From assembly GCA_944320725.1 (NCBI GenBank), contig CALUIM010000002.1:236581-300580 (forward strand): a stretch of DNA of 64,000 bases, given 5' to 3'. The notes below the pieces were generated by a model, which worked only from the letters and a program-made list of their open reading frames with translations, had not been told where the DNA came from and made no database searches. A program made the position numbers and the translations under genes. The stretch is from an uncultured Coriobacteriaceae bacterium (GTDB lineage: Bacteria; Actinomycetota; Coriobacteriia; Coriobacteriales; Coriobacteriaceae). Position 1 is the stretch's first letter, and every line of letters starts with the position of its first letter. This document shows, piece after piece, positions 1 to 9,344 of this stretch.

Positions 1-3000
1 GTAGTTACGGGTGATGGCAGAGATGGTGGGCGACGCCTCATCGAGCGCGGTGGTGGCGATCTGGACGGTTTCACCAGCATCGAGTCCTAGCACCGTGGCG
101 GCGTTGTTGGTAATCACCACGCCCGCCTCATCGAGATCGATGGGTGTGCCATCGAGCATCTCGAGCGATACGTACGGGTCAATCGAGACGCCTGCAGGGA
201 TGATGTAGAGCTGCATGCTTTCCTTGTTGCCGTTGTACTCGACGGTTATGTTGTCGACTCCAATCGACTCGATGCTTGTGACCTCGGGGGCATCTTCAAG
301 CATGGTGTAGCAGGTATCGTAATCCTCGGGCATAACCACCGCCATGAGGTCGTAGCGGTAGATTTGCTCGTATTGGCGCGGTGCGAGCGACTCGACGGTG
401 TTCTTGATGGAGAACCCGCAGATGAGCAGCGCCGTGCAACCCATAATGCCAAAGATGGTCATAAACAGACGCTTCTTGTAGCGGAAAAGGTTGCGCGCGG
501 TGACCTTGTTGAGGAAGCTCATGCGGCGCCATATGGGGCCGATATGTTCGAGGAAGATGCGCGATCCGGCACGCGGTGCCTTGGGGCGCATAAGGATCGC
601 CGGCGTCTCAGCAAGCTCGGCGCGGCAGCTCAAGAACGTTGATCCACCAATCCCGATGACGAAGGCTGCGATGCCGAGGACCGCGAAGAAGGGGTTGAAG
701 GTAAGACTGAACAGCGGCAACAGATACATCGCTTGGAAGATGTAGAGCAGGATGTACGGAATAACCACGAAGCCGGCGATATCGCCGATGATACCGCCAA
801 TCAGCGCGGCGGAGACCGCGTAGACGAGGTACTTGGAAAGCACGCGCGCTTTGGAGTAGCCAAGCGCCTTGTACAGGCCAATGAGCACGCGCTCTTCCTC
901 GACCATGCGTGTGGCGGTGGTGAGGCTCACGAGGATAGCAACCACGAAGAAGATGACCGGGATGATGCGGGCGATGGCCTCGATGGAGGAGGCGTCTGAG
1001 TCGACGCTCGAGAAGCTGCCCAGGCTTGAGCGGTCCTGTACATACCAAGTTGCGAGCTCAACGTCATCAACCTGGGCGCGGGCGTCGGCAATCTGCTCGG
1101 CGGCGTCGGCTCGCTCCTCTTCGAGTGTGGCACGGCCCTCGTCGAGCTCGGCCTGCCCGTCGGCGATTTGCTCAAGCGCGTCATCGAGCTGATCCTGCGC
1201 GTCGGCGAGTTGAGCCAAGGCGTCTCCGCGCTGCTCATCGAGCTCCGCCTGGCCTGCGACAAGCTCTTCCTTGGCACTCGGTAGTGCCGCAAGGGCATCA
1301 TTGATCGTGGCCTCTTGGGTGTCGAGAAGGATTTTGGCCGCGGCGATTTGGGATCGTGCAGCTGCAACTCCTGCCGCACCGCCAGCTTGGTCGTACAAGG
1401 CATTGACCGTATCGAGACCGGCTTGTGCTTGCGCGAGGCCCGCCGCTGCCTGACCCATACCCCCGGCGAGCTGAACTACCTGGCTGTTCTCGCCGGCTAC
1501 CAGGATATTGAGGGTGCTGCTGAGCGTGGCCAAGCTGTCGTAGTCTTTGAGCTGGGCGTTGAGGGCTTCGAGCGTTGGGTTGAGCGTTTCCTGTTCAGTC
1601 GCGAGATTCGATTGCTCCGTTTGTAGGGACGACTTCTCCTCGGCAAGAGTTTGTTGTTCGGAGAGGAGCGCGGTGCGGTTGGCATCGCTTAGGTCGTCTG
1701 ATGAGAGGGCGGTTTCAATGGCTGCAGTGCGTTCGTCAATCGCTTGCAGGCGCGTAGTGATAGCATCGAGCCGCTCTTCGATCTGAGCCAGCCGTTCGTT
1801 TATCTGCTCTCGCTGGTCAAGGGCACTGGAAACCTGTGGGTTCATGCTCATGAGGGAGAGCGCTTGGGCAATCTGCTCTGCACGGGTTTTCGCCGCTTCT
1901 ACGAATGCTTGCTCCTCATCAACTGGCTCTTCTTGGTTTGACCAGTTGGAGAGCGTGTTCCATGCTTCGGTGACGCTGCCGTCGTCAAGTTGCGGTACGG
2001 CATTGAAGGCATCGACGAGTTGCTGGCCCTCGCTTTGTGCGGTCTCAACATAACCCTTCGCAAGGGCATAACCCGCTTCTGCCTGCTGCTTGCCAGCTTC
2101 GAGCTGATCGAGCTGCTGTTCCTGCTCGTTCAGGGTGTTTCGGGTGTCTTTGATAGTTGCGAGGCCACTGTAGGCATCCGCCTCGCCTTTAACAACTTCT
2201 GCCCATGCGCTATCAATCGTTGCCTGCGCATCGGCGAGCTGCGCAAGGGCGTCGGTGCGCTGGGTGTCGAGCTCGCGCTGGCCGCTCAGAACCTCGGCGA
2301 GGCTCTCATCAAGCTCATGCTGCCCGTCGGCGAGTTCCTGCTCGGCATCGGCAATCTGCTCGTTGGCTTCGTCTTCCGCTTCATCAATCTCGGCGTAGGC
2401 ATCGGCTTTGATGCCCTCGGTGCGGGCACGCTCGCGCTGCGGGGCAAGGTCTTCCACGCGGTCCTGTACCTCGTCAACGCGCTCCTCATACGCCGCCGAA
2501 TAGGCCGAGAGCCCTTCAGTGCCGGAAACGGCAAGGTAGGCAACCGTGTAGGTTGCGGGGTCTACTACGGCGCTCTTGTCGACAAAGAACGTGTAGTCGG
2601 ATGAGGTTGCTGCGCGAAAGGCGATGGGTCCCTCGGGTTGCGTGATGTTCGTAGGATCGATGACGGTTCCCACGATGGTATAGGTGCCGCCGGCGATAAC
2701 GGGATCGCCTTCCTCATCGGCAGCATCGGAATCGTCATCGTCACTGCCGGCATCAAGATCGGAAAGCCCCGTGGGGTCCTCCTGCGGTGTGCTTTCAAGC
2801 TCAAGCGTGTCGCCAATCGATTTACCTGCTTCATGCAGGTAGTTTTCGGTGACGGCAACCTCGTTGGCGCTGTCGGGCAGCGCGCCTTCCACCACATAGG
2901 GCTCGTTGATGCCCGAGTCGAGTACCGCCTTCGCCGTGACGGTGGCACGCAGCCCGTCGACAAGCGTATAGGTTTCCTGCTCGTAGCCGCCCTCGACCGT

Positions 3001-3285
3001 CTCGACGCCATCGACGGCGGCAAGCTCGTCAAGATCTTCCTCCACCAAACCCAACGTCGATTGCACCGAAATGTCGAACAGGCGCTGTTGGGCATAGAGC
3101 GCATCGGCGGCATTGCGCAGGTCGATGCAGGCCATCGAGAGTCCCGTGAGCATGGTTGCTCCCAGCGCGCAGATCGCCACAAGCGAGACGAAGCGCTTCT
3201 TGCTATGCGCGATGGTGCGCAGCGTATCCTTGGTAAACGCTTGCGGGCCGCGTGCAGAACGGGATGTCTCCGAATGGCGGGACAT
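1..3285 (-). CDS. FtsX-family ABC transporter permease with long coiled-coil insert (partial, C-terminus outside window)
   Basis: The 1095 residues present run off the window at base 1, so the C-terminus is missing. A first membrane helix lies at about residues 32-52, followed by an extracytoplasmic MacB-like domain. Residues about 280-745 are a long, Ala/Glu/Gln/Leu-rich heptad region with recurring LADAQ and ELDE units, predicted coiled coil. An FtsX-type core of three helices follows (about 770-900), and another helix at about 940-960. The final membrane helices are presumably beyond the window. The ATG lies three bases after the stop of the upstream ATPase gene, so the two are one operon and surely one transporter. 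Such permeases act in mechanotransmission-type efflux or lipoprotein/peptide handling; the substrate is unknown. Confidence 0.88.
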   Translation of the reverse strand, partial: MSRHSETSRSARGPQAFTKDTLRTIAHSKKRFVSLVAICALGATMLTGLSMACIDLRNAADALYAQQRLFDISVQSTLGLVEEDLDELAAVDGVETVEGGYEQETYTLVDGLRATVTAKAVLDSGINEPYVVEGALPDSANEVAVTENYLHEAGKSIGDTLELESTPQEDPTGLSDLDAGSDDDDSDAADEEGDPVIAGGTYTIVGTVIDPTNITQPEGPIAFRAATSSDYTFFVDKSAVVDPATYTVAYLAVSGTEGLSAYSAAYEERVDEVQDRVEDLAPQRERARTEGIKADAYAEIDEAEDEANEQIADAEQELADGQHELDESLAEVLSGQRELDTQRTDALAQLADAQATIDSAWAEVVKGEADAYSGLATIKDTRNTLNEQEQQLDQLEAGKQQAEAGYALAKGYVETAQSEGQQLVDAFNAVPQLDDGSVTEAWNTLSNWSNQEEPVDEEQAFVEAAKTRAEQIAQALSLMSMNPQVSSALDQREQINERLAQIEERLDAITTRLQAIDERTAAIETALSSDDLSDANRTALLSEQQTLAEEKSSLQTEQSNLATEQETLNPTLEALNAQLKDYDSLATLSSTLNILVAGENSQVVQLAGGMGQAAAGLAQAQAGLDTVNALYDQAGGAAGVAAARSQIAAAKILLDTQEATINDALAALPSAKEELVAGQAELDEQRGDALAQLADAQDQLDDALEQIADGQAELDEGRATLEEERADAAEQIADARAQVDDVELATWYVQDRSSLGSFSSVDSDASSIEAIARIIPVIFFVVAILVSLTTATRMVEEERVLIGLYKALGYSKARVLSKYLVYAVSAALIGGIIGDIAGFVVIPYILLYIFQAMYLLPLFSLTFNPFFAVLGIAAFVIGIGGSTFLSCRAELAETPAILMRPKAPRAGSRIFLEHIGPIWRRMSFLNKVTARNLFRYKKRLFMTIFGIMGCTALLICGFSIKNTVESLAPRQYEQIYRYDLMAVVMPEDYDTCYTMLEDAPEVTSIESIGVDNITVEYNGNKESMQLYIIPAGVSIDPYVSLEMLDGTPIDLDEAGVVITNNAATVLGLDAGETVQIATTALDEASPTISAITRNY

Positions 3286-3288
3286 GGC

Positions 3289-3990
3289 TTACCACTCGAT
3301 CTGCGCGATAGGCGTGGGGTGCTCGTTGAGCGTCATCTCGGTCACCTTGCCGCTTTTGAAGCGGATGAGACGATCGGCCATGGGGGCGAGCGCCGAGTTG
3401 TGGGTGATGATAACGACCGTGATGCCGTCACGGCGGCAGGTGTCTTGGAGCAATTGCAGAATCTGCTTGCCGGTTTGATAGTCAAGCGCACCGGTTGGTT
3501 CGTCGCAGAGCAAGAGCTTAGGGTTCTTGGCGATGGCGCGTGCGATGGAGACGCGCTGCTGCTCGCCGCCGGAGAGCTGAGCGGGGAAGTTGCCCATGCG
3601 CTCGGCCAAGCCAACCTTGGCGAGGGACTCCGCGGCGTCGAGCGCCCCTTCGCATACCTGTGCGGCGAGCTCGACGTTTTCGAGTGCGGTGAGATTGGGA
3701 ACCAGATTGTAGAACTGGAAGACGAAGCCCACGTCGCTGCGGCGGTACTCGACCAACTCGCGCTCGCTGGCGTGCGTGATATCGCGGCCGTCGACCGTGA
3801 CCGTACCCGAGGTAGCTCTGTCCATGCCGCCGAGAATATTGAGCGCGGTGGTTTTACCCGCGCCCGATGCTCCCAGAATCACGGCGAGCTCGCCGCGTTC
3901 GACGGTGAAGGTTGCCTCGTCGAGGGCGTGGATGAGGGTCTCGTCCGAACCGTAGGCTTTGATAACGTTGGTGAACTCGATATATGCCAT
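3289..3990 (-). CDS. ABC transporter ATP-binding protein (MacB/LolD type)
   Basis: A 233-residue ATPase subunit with Walker [10 protein letters not shown] at residues 40-48, signature LSGGEQQR near 140, Walker [10 protein letters not shown] near 160 and a switch histidine in VIITHN. The motif set and length are those of the MacB/LolD/FtsE family, whose members pair with FtsX-like permeases rather than with classical importers. It is the first gene of a two-gene operon, ending three bases before the permease. It is divergent from a TetR-type regulator across about 165 bases that carry an inverted repeat, which suggests that the regulator controls export of, or defence against, some compound. 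The transported molecule cannot be read from sequence. Confidence 0.93.
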   Translation of the reverse strand: MAYIEFTNVIKAYGSDETLIHALDEATFTVERGELAVILGASGAGKTTALNILGGMDRATSGTVTVDGRDITHASERELVEYRRSDVGFVFQFYNLVPNLTALENVELAAQVCEGALDAAESLAKVGLAERMGNFPAQLSGGEQQRVSIARAIAKNPKLLLCDEPTGALDYQTGKQILQLLQDTCRRDGITVVIITHNSALAPMADRLIRFKSGKVTEMTLNEHPTPIAQIEW

Positions 3991-4047
3991 GGTGTGTAGC
4001 CTTGCGCGTAGCTGGTTGGGGCTATCGGGTGTCTCGTTATCGGGAGC

Positions 4048-4075
4048 GACAACGATTACTCGACATCGTGTTGTC
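4048..4075. promoter_or_regulatory. Candidate TetR operator (inverted repeat)
   Basis: Between the divergent ATPase and TetR genes an imperfect inverted repeat is visible: GACAACGAT, eight bases, then ATCGTGTTGTC. The outer hexamers GACAAC and GTTGTC are perfectly complementary. Position and symmetry fit a TetR-family operator that would serve both divergent promoters; binding is inferred only. Confidence 0.45.
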
Positions 4076-4155
4076 TACCCATTATAGTGAGGCCGAACAC
4101 CGGCTTCGAGATGTACTCGACACCGCTGGCGCGATTGTCGAGCGATGGAGGCGCC

Positions 4156-4716
4156 ATGCATAAGCAGCCCAAGGTGACCGAGCAGACACGCGCAAATCTC
4201 ACGCAGGCGTTTTGGAGTCTGTATCTCGAGCGGCCCATCGAAAAGATCACCGTGCGCGAGATCACGGAGCGCGCGGGGTACAACCGTGCGACGTTCTATC
4301 TGTACTTTCGCGATGTCTACGATCTGTTCGAGCAGCTTGAAGAGGACATTCTTGCTAAGGTGCGCGCGTTGGTGGAGCAGCGCTTGCTTGCTGGCGATAC
4401 GCTCGACTTCTCCCAGCATATGGGGCTCATCATTGGGCTTGCGCAGCAGTTCGACGGATTTCTGCCTCGTTTGCTGGCGGGCGACCCTTCCTTTGGTGAC
4501 AAGCTGAAAGTGATCATCGCGCCGCTGCTCGATCGCTTTATCTTGCCGGCAACCGGTCTCAGCGAGCCCGAGCAAGACGTGCTGCGCGAGTTCTATCTTT
4601 CGGGACTGCTCGCGGCTATCAACACCTGGATGAATGAGGCGCACGATATTCCTATCGCGCGCCTCATCGAGCTCATACTCTCTACCGTGCCGGGCGCTAC
4701 TCGTCGCCGAAGCTGA
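4156..4716 (+). CDS. TetR/AcrR-family transcriptional regulator
   Basis: A 186-residue protein with an N-terminal TetR helix-turn-helix: ITVREITERAGYNRATFYLYF at about residues 31-51 has the typical recognition helix and the following aromatic YLYF. The C-terminal ligand domain is helical and diverse, as usual. ATG 4156 is chosen because GGAG sits at the right distance upstream; a GTG at 4087 would add 23 poorly conserved residues. It is divergent from the ABC operon, the classical arrangement for a repressor of an exporter. Its last 20 bases overlap the convergent phosphofructokinase gene. The ligand is unknown. Confidence 0.88.
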   Translation: MHKQPKVTEQTRANLTQAFWSLYLERPIEKITVREITERAGYNRATFYLYFRDVYDLFEQLEEDILAKVRALVEQRLLAGDTLDFSQHMGLIIGLAQQFDGFLPRLLAGDPSFGDKLKVIIAPLLDRFILPATGLSEPEQDVLREFYLSGLLAAINTWMNEAHDIPIARLIELILSTVPGATRRRS

Positions 4717-5776
4717 TGCCGAGTGCCTTGGCCTCGCGAATGAGATCGCAGGCGGGGTCGACGTACTTGAGCTTGCCGGCGATGTCTGCCAGCGGCACAC
4801 GGCACATCTTGCGGCCGTTCTGGGCAATCATGTAGCCGTACTCGCCTGCCAGGCATCCCAGCGCCGCCTCGACGCCGCACTGCGTGGCGAAGATGCGGTC
4901 CTGGGCATCGGGAGCGCCGCCGCGCTGCGTGTGCCCGGGAATGGCGACGCGCGTCTCGCGGCCCGTCGTTGCCTCGATCTCCTTGGCGATGTCATACACA
5001 ATCGAGGGGCTCGTGCGCGCGGCGACCTTCTTCTTGTACTCCTTCTTGGAGAGCTTGGCATCTTCTTTGGAGATGGCGCCCTCGGCAACCGCGATGATGG
5101 TGAAGCGGCTGCCCGTCTTCATGCGCTTCTCGATGGTCTTGATGACGTTGTCCATGCTGTAGGGGATCTCGGGGATCAGGATGACGTCGGCGCCGCCAGC
5201 CACGCCCGCATACAGCGGAATCCAGCCCACCTTGTGACCCATGATCTCGATGACGAAGACGCGGCCGTGCGAGCTCGCGGTGGTGTGGATGTTGTCGATG
5301 CACTCGGTGGCAACTTCCACAGCGCTCGTGAAGCCAAAGGTCATCTCGGTGCCCCAGGTGTCGTTATCGATGGTCTTGGGCAGGCCGATGACATTCAGGC
5401 CCTCCTGCGAGAGGCGGTTCGCCGTCTTGAGCGAGCCGTTGCCGCCAAGGGTGAACAGGCAGTCGAGATGGAGCTGCTTGTAGGTCTTGATCATCGCGGG
5501 GACCTTCTCCACGCCGTCCGCCTCGGGGGTGTCGATGCGTTTGAACGGCGTGCGGCTCGTGCCCAGGATGGTGCCGCCGCGCGTGAGGATGCCCGAGAAA
5601 TCATGGCTGGTCATCTTGCGATAGCGCCCGTAGATCATGCCTTGGTAGCCATCTTCAAAGCCGTAGATCTCGACCGTCTCATTGCTTTTGTTGTAGAGCG
5701 TCTTCACGATGCCGCGCATGGTGGCATTGAGCGCCTGGCAATCGCCGCCGCTGGTGAGCAGGCCAATTCGGAGCAT
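4697..5776 (-). CDS. pfkA: 6-phosphofructokinase (group III, ATP- or PPi-dependent unresolved)
   Basis: A 359-residue PFK that phosphorylates fructose 6-phosphate in glycolysis. The substrate loop GGDCQALNA lies near residue 10 and the catalytic segment PKTIDND near 133 holds the catalytic aspartate. Two positions normally predict the phosphate donor. The glycine in GGNGS is the ATP-type residue, whereas the lysine of PKTIDND is shared with PPi-type and actinobacterial group III enzymes. This mixed pair resembles actinobacterial ATP-PFKs, but the Asn in GGNGS, where Asp or Glu is usual, is odd. The donor therefore remains open. A strong AAGGGGG ribosome site precedes the ATG. The gene converges on the TetR gene with a 20-base overlap. 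Confidence 0.93.
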   Translation of the reverse strand: MLRIGLLTSGGDCQALNATMRGIVKTLYNKSNETVEIYGFEDGYQGMIYGRYRKMTSHDFSGILTRGGTILGTSRTPFKRIDTPEADGVEKVPAMIKTYKQLHLDCLFTLGGNGSLKTANRLSQEGLNVIGLPKTIDNDTWGTEMTFGFTSAVEVATECIDNIHTTASSHGRVFVIEIMGHKVGWIPLYAGVAGGADVILIPEIPYSMDNVIKTIEKRMKTGSRFTIIAVAEGAISKEDAKLSKKEYKKKVAARTSPSIVYDIAKEIEATTGRETRVAIPGHTQRGGAPDAQDRIFATQCGVEAALGCLAGEYGYMIAQNGRKMCRVPLADIAGKLKYVDPACDLIREAKALGISFGDE

Positions 5777-5887
5777 ACATCCCCCTTGTGTCGTGCAAAC
5801 ATACCCACCCTTAAGTGTAGCCCTGCACCACGGGGTTCTCGCTCAGAACTTCATGCCTCTTTGCGTACCTGGAATATGCGTGTTGTG

Positions 5888-6361
5888 CTACTTCACTGTG
5901 AGGACGGGGACCTCGACAGAGCGGAGCACGCCGAAGCTCACGCTGCCCAGCATGCCGCGCAGCGCGCCAAGTCCGCGCCTGCCCATGACCACGAGATCGA
6001 TGTCGTGGCTGGATACGTACTCTGCAATGCCCTCGACCGGGGAAGGTGCCACGATGGCGTTCGCCTTGATGGTGCACGCGGCTTCATCGCGGGCGTCTTC
6101 GATGAGGCCTTCCATGTCGGAGCGGGCGCGATGCAAGATCGAGCCCAAGATGCTGTCGTACTCTGCGAAATCGCTGGCAGCAAAGGGGTCGTCGAACCCG
6201 CCGCCGGTGAGCGCTGCGGTGGAAAGAGCGCCGGTGGGCACGATTGTCACCAGGTGGATGGTAGCATCGGCATCCGCTCCCACCATGCCGAGCGCAATAT
6301 GGAGCGCGCTCCGTGCATGCTCGGACTCGTCATAGGGAACTAACACGTTCTTGAAGAACAT
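5888..6361 (-). CDS. Universal stress protein (UspA family)
   Basis: A 157-residue single-domain Usp. It begins with the beta-strand and acidic residue KNVLVPYDESEHA and carries the nucleotide-binding motif GRRGLGALRGMLGSVSFGVL near the C-terminus (G-2x-G-9x-G-S/T type), so ATP binding is likely. Usp proteins are cytosolic and are induced in stress or growth arrest; the exact role varies. The start at 6361 is set by an AAGGAG site, and upstream in-frame codons have no such site. It lies 111 bases upstream of the phosphofructokinase gene on the same strand, so co-transcription is possible but unproven. Confidence 0.9.
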   Translation of the reverse strand: MFFKNVLVPYDESEHARSALHIALGMVGADADATIHLVTIVPTGALSTAALTGGGFDDPFAASDFAEYDSILGSILHRARSDMEGLIEDARDEAACTIKANAIVAPSPVEGIAEYVSSHDIDLVVMGRRGLGALRGMLGSVSFGVLRSVEVPVLTVK

Positions 6362-6497
6362 ACCTGCTCCTTCCCTTGGGTTGGACGCGTTATACCGCTT
6401 ATACCCGGCGTGCCGTATACTACGCTCACAGCGACCATGCCGCCTTTGAGCGGCGCTGTTTGGTGGGCGGGCGCGCGCATATCGATTGAGGGAATGT

Positions 6498-8495
6498 ATG
6501 AAACAGGCGGTTATCGGGCTTGTTGCCCATGTCGATGCGGGAAAGACCACGCTTGCCGAGGCGCTGCTCTTTCGCACAGGCGCGATACGCCGGGCTGGCC
6601 GCGTGGATCATGGCGATGCGCATCTCGATACCGACGCCATGGAGCGCAGCCGCGGAATCACGATCTTTGCCAAGCAGACCGCGCTCGACCACGCGGGCGC
6701 GCATCTCATGCTGCTCGACGCGCCGGGACATATCGATTTTTCGGCCGAGGCGGAGCGAACCTTGCAGGCGCTCGATTATGCACTGCTCGTGGTGAGCGCC
6801 ACCGATGGCGTGCAGGGGCATACCGAGACCATGTGGGAGCTGCTCGAGCGCTATCAGATTCCCACGTTCGTGTTTGTGAACAAGTGCGATCTTGCGCACG
6901 ATGGCGCGGGCGAGCTGCTCGGCGAGCTGCAGCGCCGGCTCTCAGCAGGCTGCCTGGACGCACGCGGGCTCGTGCGGGGCGGCGCGTCGCAGGAGGACGC
7001 GGCGGCATCCGACGAGGCGGCGCTCGATGAGTACCTTGCATCCGGTACGCTCGCGGCGAGCACGCTCGCGCGTCTCGTTGCCTCCCGTGCGATTTTTCCG
7101 GTGTTCATGGGTTCGGCACTCAAGCTCGAGGGCGTCGACGAGCTGCTCGACGGCATCGTGTCGCTGGTGACCGAGCGCACATGGCCCGATGCGTTTGCGG
7201 CGCGCGTATTCAAGGTGAGCAGGTCGCCACGCGGCGAGCGCCTGTCGTGGCTCAAGGTGACCGGCGGCGAGCTTGTGGCGAAGCGTGTGGTCTCGGGTGT
7301 CGATGGGGGCGTTGCCTGGGAGGAGAAGATCGACCAGGTGCGCATCTACGACGCCGATAGCTTCGAGACGGTCATGCGTGTGGGCGCCGGGCGCATCTGC
7401 GCGGTTACGGGGCTTTCGCACGTGGTGCCGGGATCGGTGCTGGGCGCAGAACCCGAGACGCCCCGGCCGGCGCTTCAACCGGTTCTGTCCTATCAGGTGA
7501 TACCTGGCGAGCACGATGTGTCGACGGTGGTCCATGCGCTGCGCGAGCTTGCGGATGAGGACCCCCTGCTGCAGGTTGCGTGGCTCGAACAGCTCCATGA
7601 AGTGCACGTGCAGCTCATGGGTGATATTCAGCGCGAGGTCGTGCAGCAGCTGCTTGCCACCCGCTACGGCCTTGCGGTGTCATTTGGCCCCGGCGGCATC
7701 CTGTACAAGGAAACCATCGCTCAGCCGGTGCTGGGCGTAGGCCATTTTGAGCCGTTGCGCCATTATGCCGAGGCACAGCTGCTGCTCGAGCCGTTGCCGC
7801 GCGGTACGGGCATACAGGTGGGCACGCGTGCCCTAGAAGACGATCTCGATCGCAACTGGCAGCGCCTCATACTCACCCATGTGCTCGAGCGCGAGCACCC
7901 CGGTGTGCTCATGGGTGCGCCGCTCACCGATGTGCGCATCACCCTCATGGGCGGTCGTGCCCATCTCAAGCATACCGAGGGTGGCGATTTTAGGCAGGCA
8001 ACGTATCGCGCGATCCGCCAAGGGCTCATGCAGGCGCGCGAGGCGGGGGCGTGCGTGCTGCTTGAGCCGTGGTATCGGTTCCGGCTGAGCATTCCTGCCG
8101 AGAAGGTGGGCCGTGCACTGGCAGATGCGCAGCGCATGGGCGCCACGTGTGCTCCTCCGGAGATGGAGGGAGACACCGCGCGCCTCGCGGGTACCGCGCC
8201 AGCGTCCGAGATGCGCTCGTATGCGCTGGAGGTGAGCGCGTATTCGGGCGGTCGCGGGCATCTGGCGCTTGAGTTCTCGGGATATGAGCCTTGTCACGAT
8301 GCGGAAGCTGTTATCGATGCGGCGGCATACGATCCCGAGGCAGATGCCGCCAACACGCCCGACTCGATCTTTTGCAGCCATGGTGCCGGACACGCTGTGC
8401 CGTGGCGCGAGGTGTCCGAACGGGCGCATGTGACGATCGACGAGGCGCGGCTGCGCCCGTGGCGTGCGGCCGACGAATCGTTTTTCGCAGGGTAG
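6498..8495 (+). CDS. Tet(M)/EF-G-like translational GTPase, probably not a classical resistance protein
   Basis: A 665-residue translation-factor GTPase with G1 AHVDAGKTT near residue 10, switch II DAPGHIDF near 75 and G4 NKCD near 130, followed by EF-G-like domains II-V. Length and order match ribosomal protection proteins of the Tet(M)/Tet(W) group. However, the domain IV loop that in Tet(M) reads YSPVSTPADFR and displaces tetracycline reads LKHTEGGDFR here, closer to EF-G. A resistance phenotype is therefore doubtful; a ribosome-recycling or stress role is equally possible. ATG 6498 follows a GAGGGA site. An upstream TTG at 6486 would add only four residues. Confidence 0.85.
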   Translation: MKQAVIGLVAHVDAGKTTLAEALLFRTGAIRRAGRVDHGDAHLDTDAMERSRGITIFAKQTALDHAGAHLMLLDAPGHIDFSAEAERTLQALDYALLVVSATDGVQGHTETMWELLERYQIPTFVFVNKCDLAHDGAGELLGELQRRLSAGCLDARGLVRGGASQEDAAASDEAALDEYLASGTLAASTLARLVASRAIFPVFMGSALKLEGVDELLDGIVSLVTERTWPDAFAARVFKVSRSPRGERLSWLKVTGGELVAKRVVSGVDGGVAWEEKIDQVRIYDADSFETVMRVGAGRICAVTGLSHVVPGSVLGAEPETPRPALQPVLSYQVIPGEHDVSTVVHALRELADEDPLLQVAWLEQLHEVHVQLMGDIQREVVQQLLATRYGLAVSFGPGGILYKETIAQPVLGVGHFEPLRHYAEAQLLLEPLPRGTGIQVGTRALEDDLDRNWQRLILTHVLEREHPGVLMGAPLTDVRITLMGGRAHLKHTEGGDFRQATYRAIRQGLMQAREAGACVLLEPWYRFRLSIPAEKVGRALADAQRMGATCAPPEMEGDTARLAGTAPASEMRSYALEVSAYSGGRGHLALEFSGYEPCHDAEAVIDAAAYDPEADAANTPDSIFCSHGAGHAVPWREVSERAHVTIDEARLRPWRAADESFFAG

Positions 8496-8514
8496 ATGTC
8501 GCCCGGGCGCGACG

Positions 8515-9246
8515 CTACGCCAGCTCCACCGTGGCATACGGGACGCCCGCGGCATCGCAAAGCGCCACCACATAGCGCCCCTCTTCGCAAGCCATCTGGG
8601 GGTAGATGGTATCGCCAAGCACCGCGGGTCGGCGGTAATCGATGCGAATGCTGCTGGGGTGCGCTTCATGGGGGATAAGATCGAGCGCCATAAGCACATA
8701 CTGGCTGTTGTTGACATGCTCGTTGATGTCGATGTGGTGCCTGATCACGCGGATGGGGTCGCAAGCGGCAAGTGTTGGGGGCACGCGCACGCTTCGGCTC
8801 TCCGGCGGCATGGCGAGTGCCTCGTGCGTGCCGTACGGCTCGGTGAAGCGCGCTTCAGCGCGGGTGAGCGTACCGGTGGCGAGGTCGATGAAGCCCCAGC
8901 TGGAATTGGCGCGCACCAAAAGCTCGCCCGCTTCGTCGCGCAGGTAGAAGTTGCGGTTGGCAAGCATGCCCCGAAACCTGCTGGCAAACGTGCCCAGCGC
9001 AACCTGCTCGTGCAGGCGGGGTGCGCGGTCGATGACAATGTGCCAATGGGTGAGGACCCAAGCGCGCATCTCGGCCTTCAAAACATCGTGGCTGAGGCCT
9101 ACGGCATCTCCCTGGAAGGTCACACAATCTTGGAACATGTTGATGATGGCGGGAATCGTCATCACCTTGCGATGGTCGACCTCGCTGAAGCGAACCTGGG
9201 TGGTGAGTTCAAAGATGTTGTCGTGCTCGTTGCCGTGCGTTGCCAT
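8515..9246 (-). CDS. Acyl-ACP thioesterase (FatA/FatB-like double hotdog)
   Basis: A 243-residue protein with two hotdog repeats. The second holds HIDINEHVNNSQYV, equivalent to the plant FatA/FatB active-site segment with Asn and His before VNN. The first hotdog carries VRFSEVDHRKVMT. These enzymes hydrolyse acyl-acyl carrier protein and release free fatty acids, ending or diverting fatty-acid synthesis; bacterial members are common in anaerobic Gram-positives. ATG 9246 follows a GAGGAG site; in-frame extension upstream has no domain content. The gene is convergent with the GTPase gene, 19 bases apart, and lies 98 bases downstream of the amylosucrase-like gene on the same strand. Confidence 0.87.
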   Translation of the reverse strand: MATHGNEHDNIFELTTQVRFSEVDHRKVMTIPAIINMFQDCVTFQGDAVGLSHDVLKAEMRAWVLTHWHIVIDRAPRLHEQVALGTFASRFRGMLANRNFYLRDEAGELLVRANSSWGFIDLATGTLTRAEARFTEPYGTHEALAMPPESRSVRVPPTLAACDPIRVIRHHIDINEHVNNSQYVLMALDLIPHEAHPSSIRIDYRRPAVLGDTIYPQMACEEGRYVVALCDAAGVPYATVELA

Positions 9247-9344
9247 GGGTGCTCCTCGTGTTTCCTCGGTGCGTCGCCGCACCCCTCCCAGCAGAGGATA
9301 GGGTGAAACGAGGACTGGGTCAAAGCACGCGGGCGGCAGCGACC

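Noticed and set aside
2638..3999. A 453-codon plus-strand open frame opposite the ABC operon
   Set aside because: The minus strand carries Walker motifs and a continuous FtsX reading frame over the same bases.
6498..8495. Simple call as a tetracycline-resistance gene
   Set aside because: The loop that defines ribosomal protection proteins is replaced, so a resistance label would overstate the evidence.
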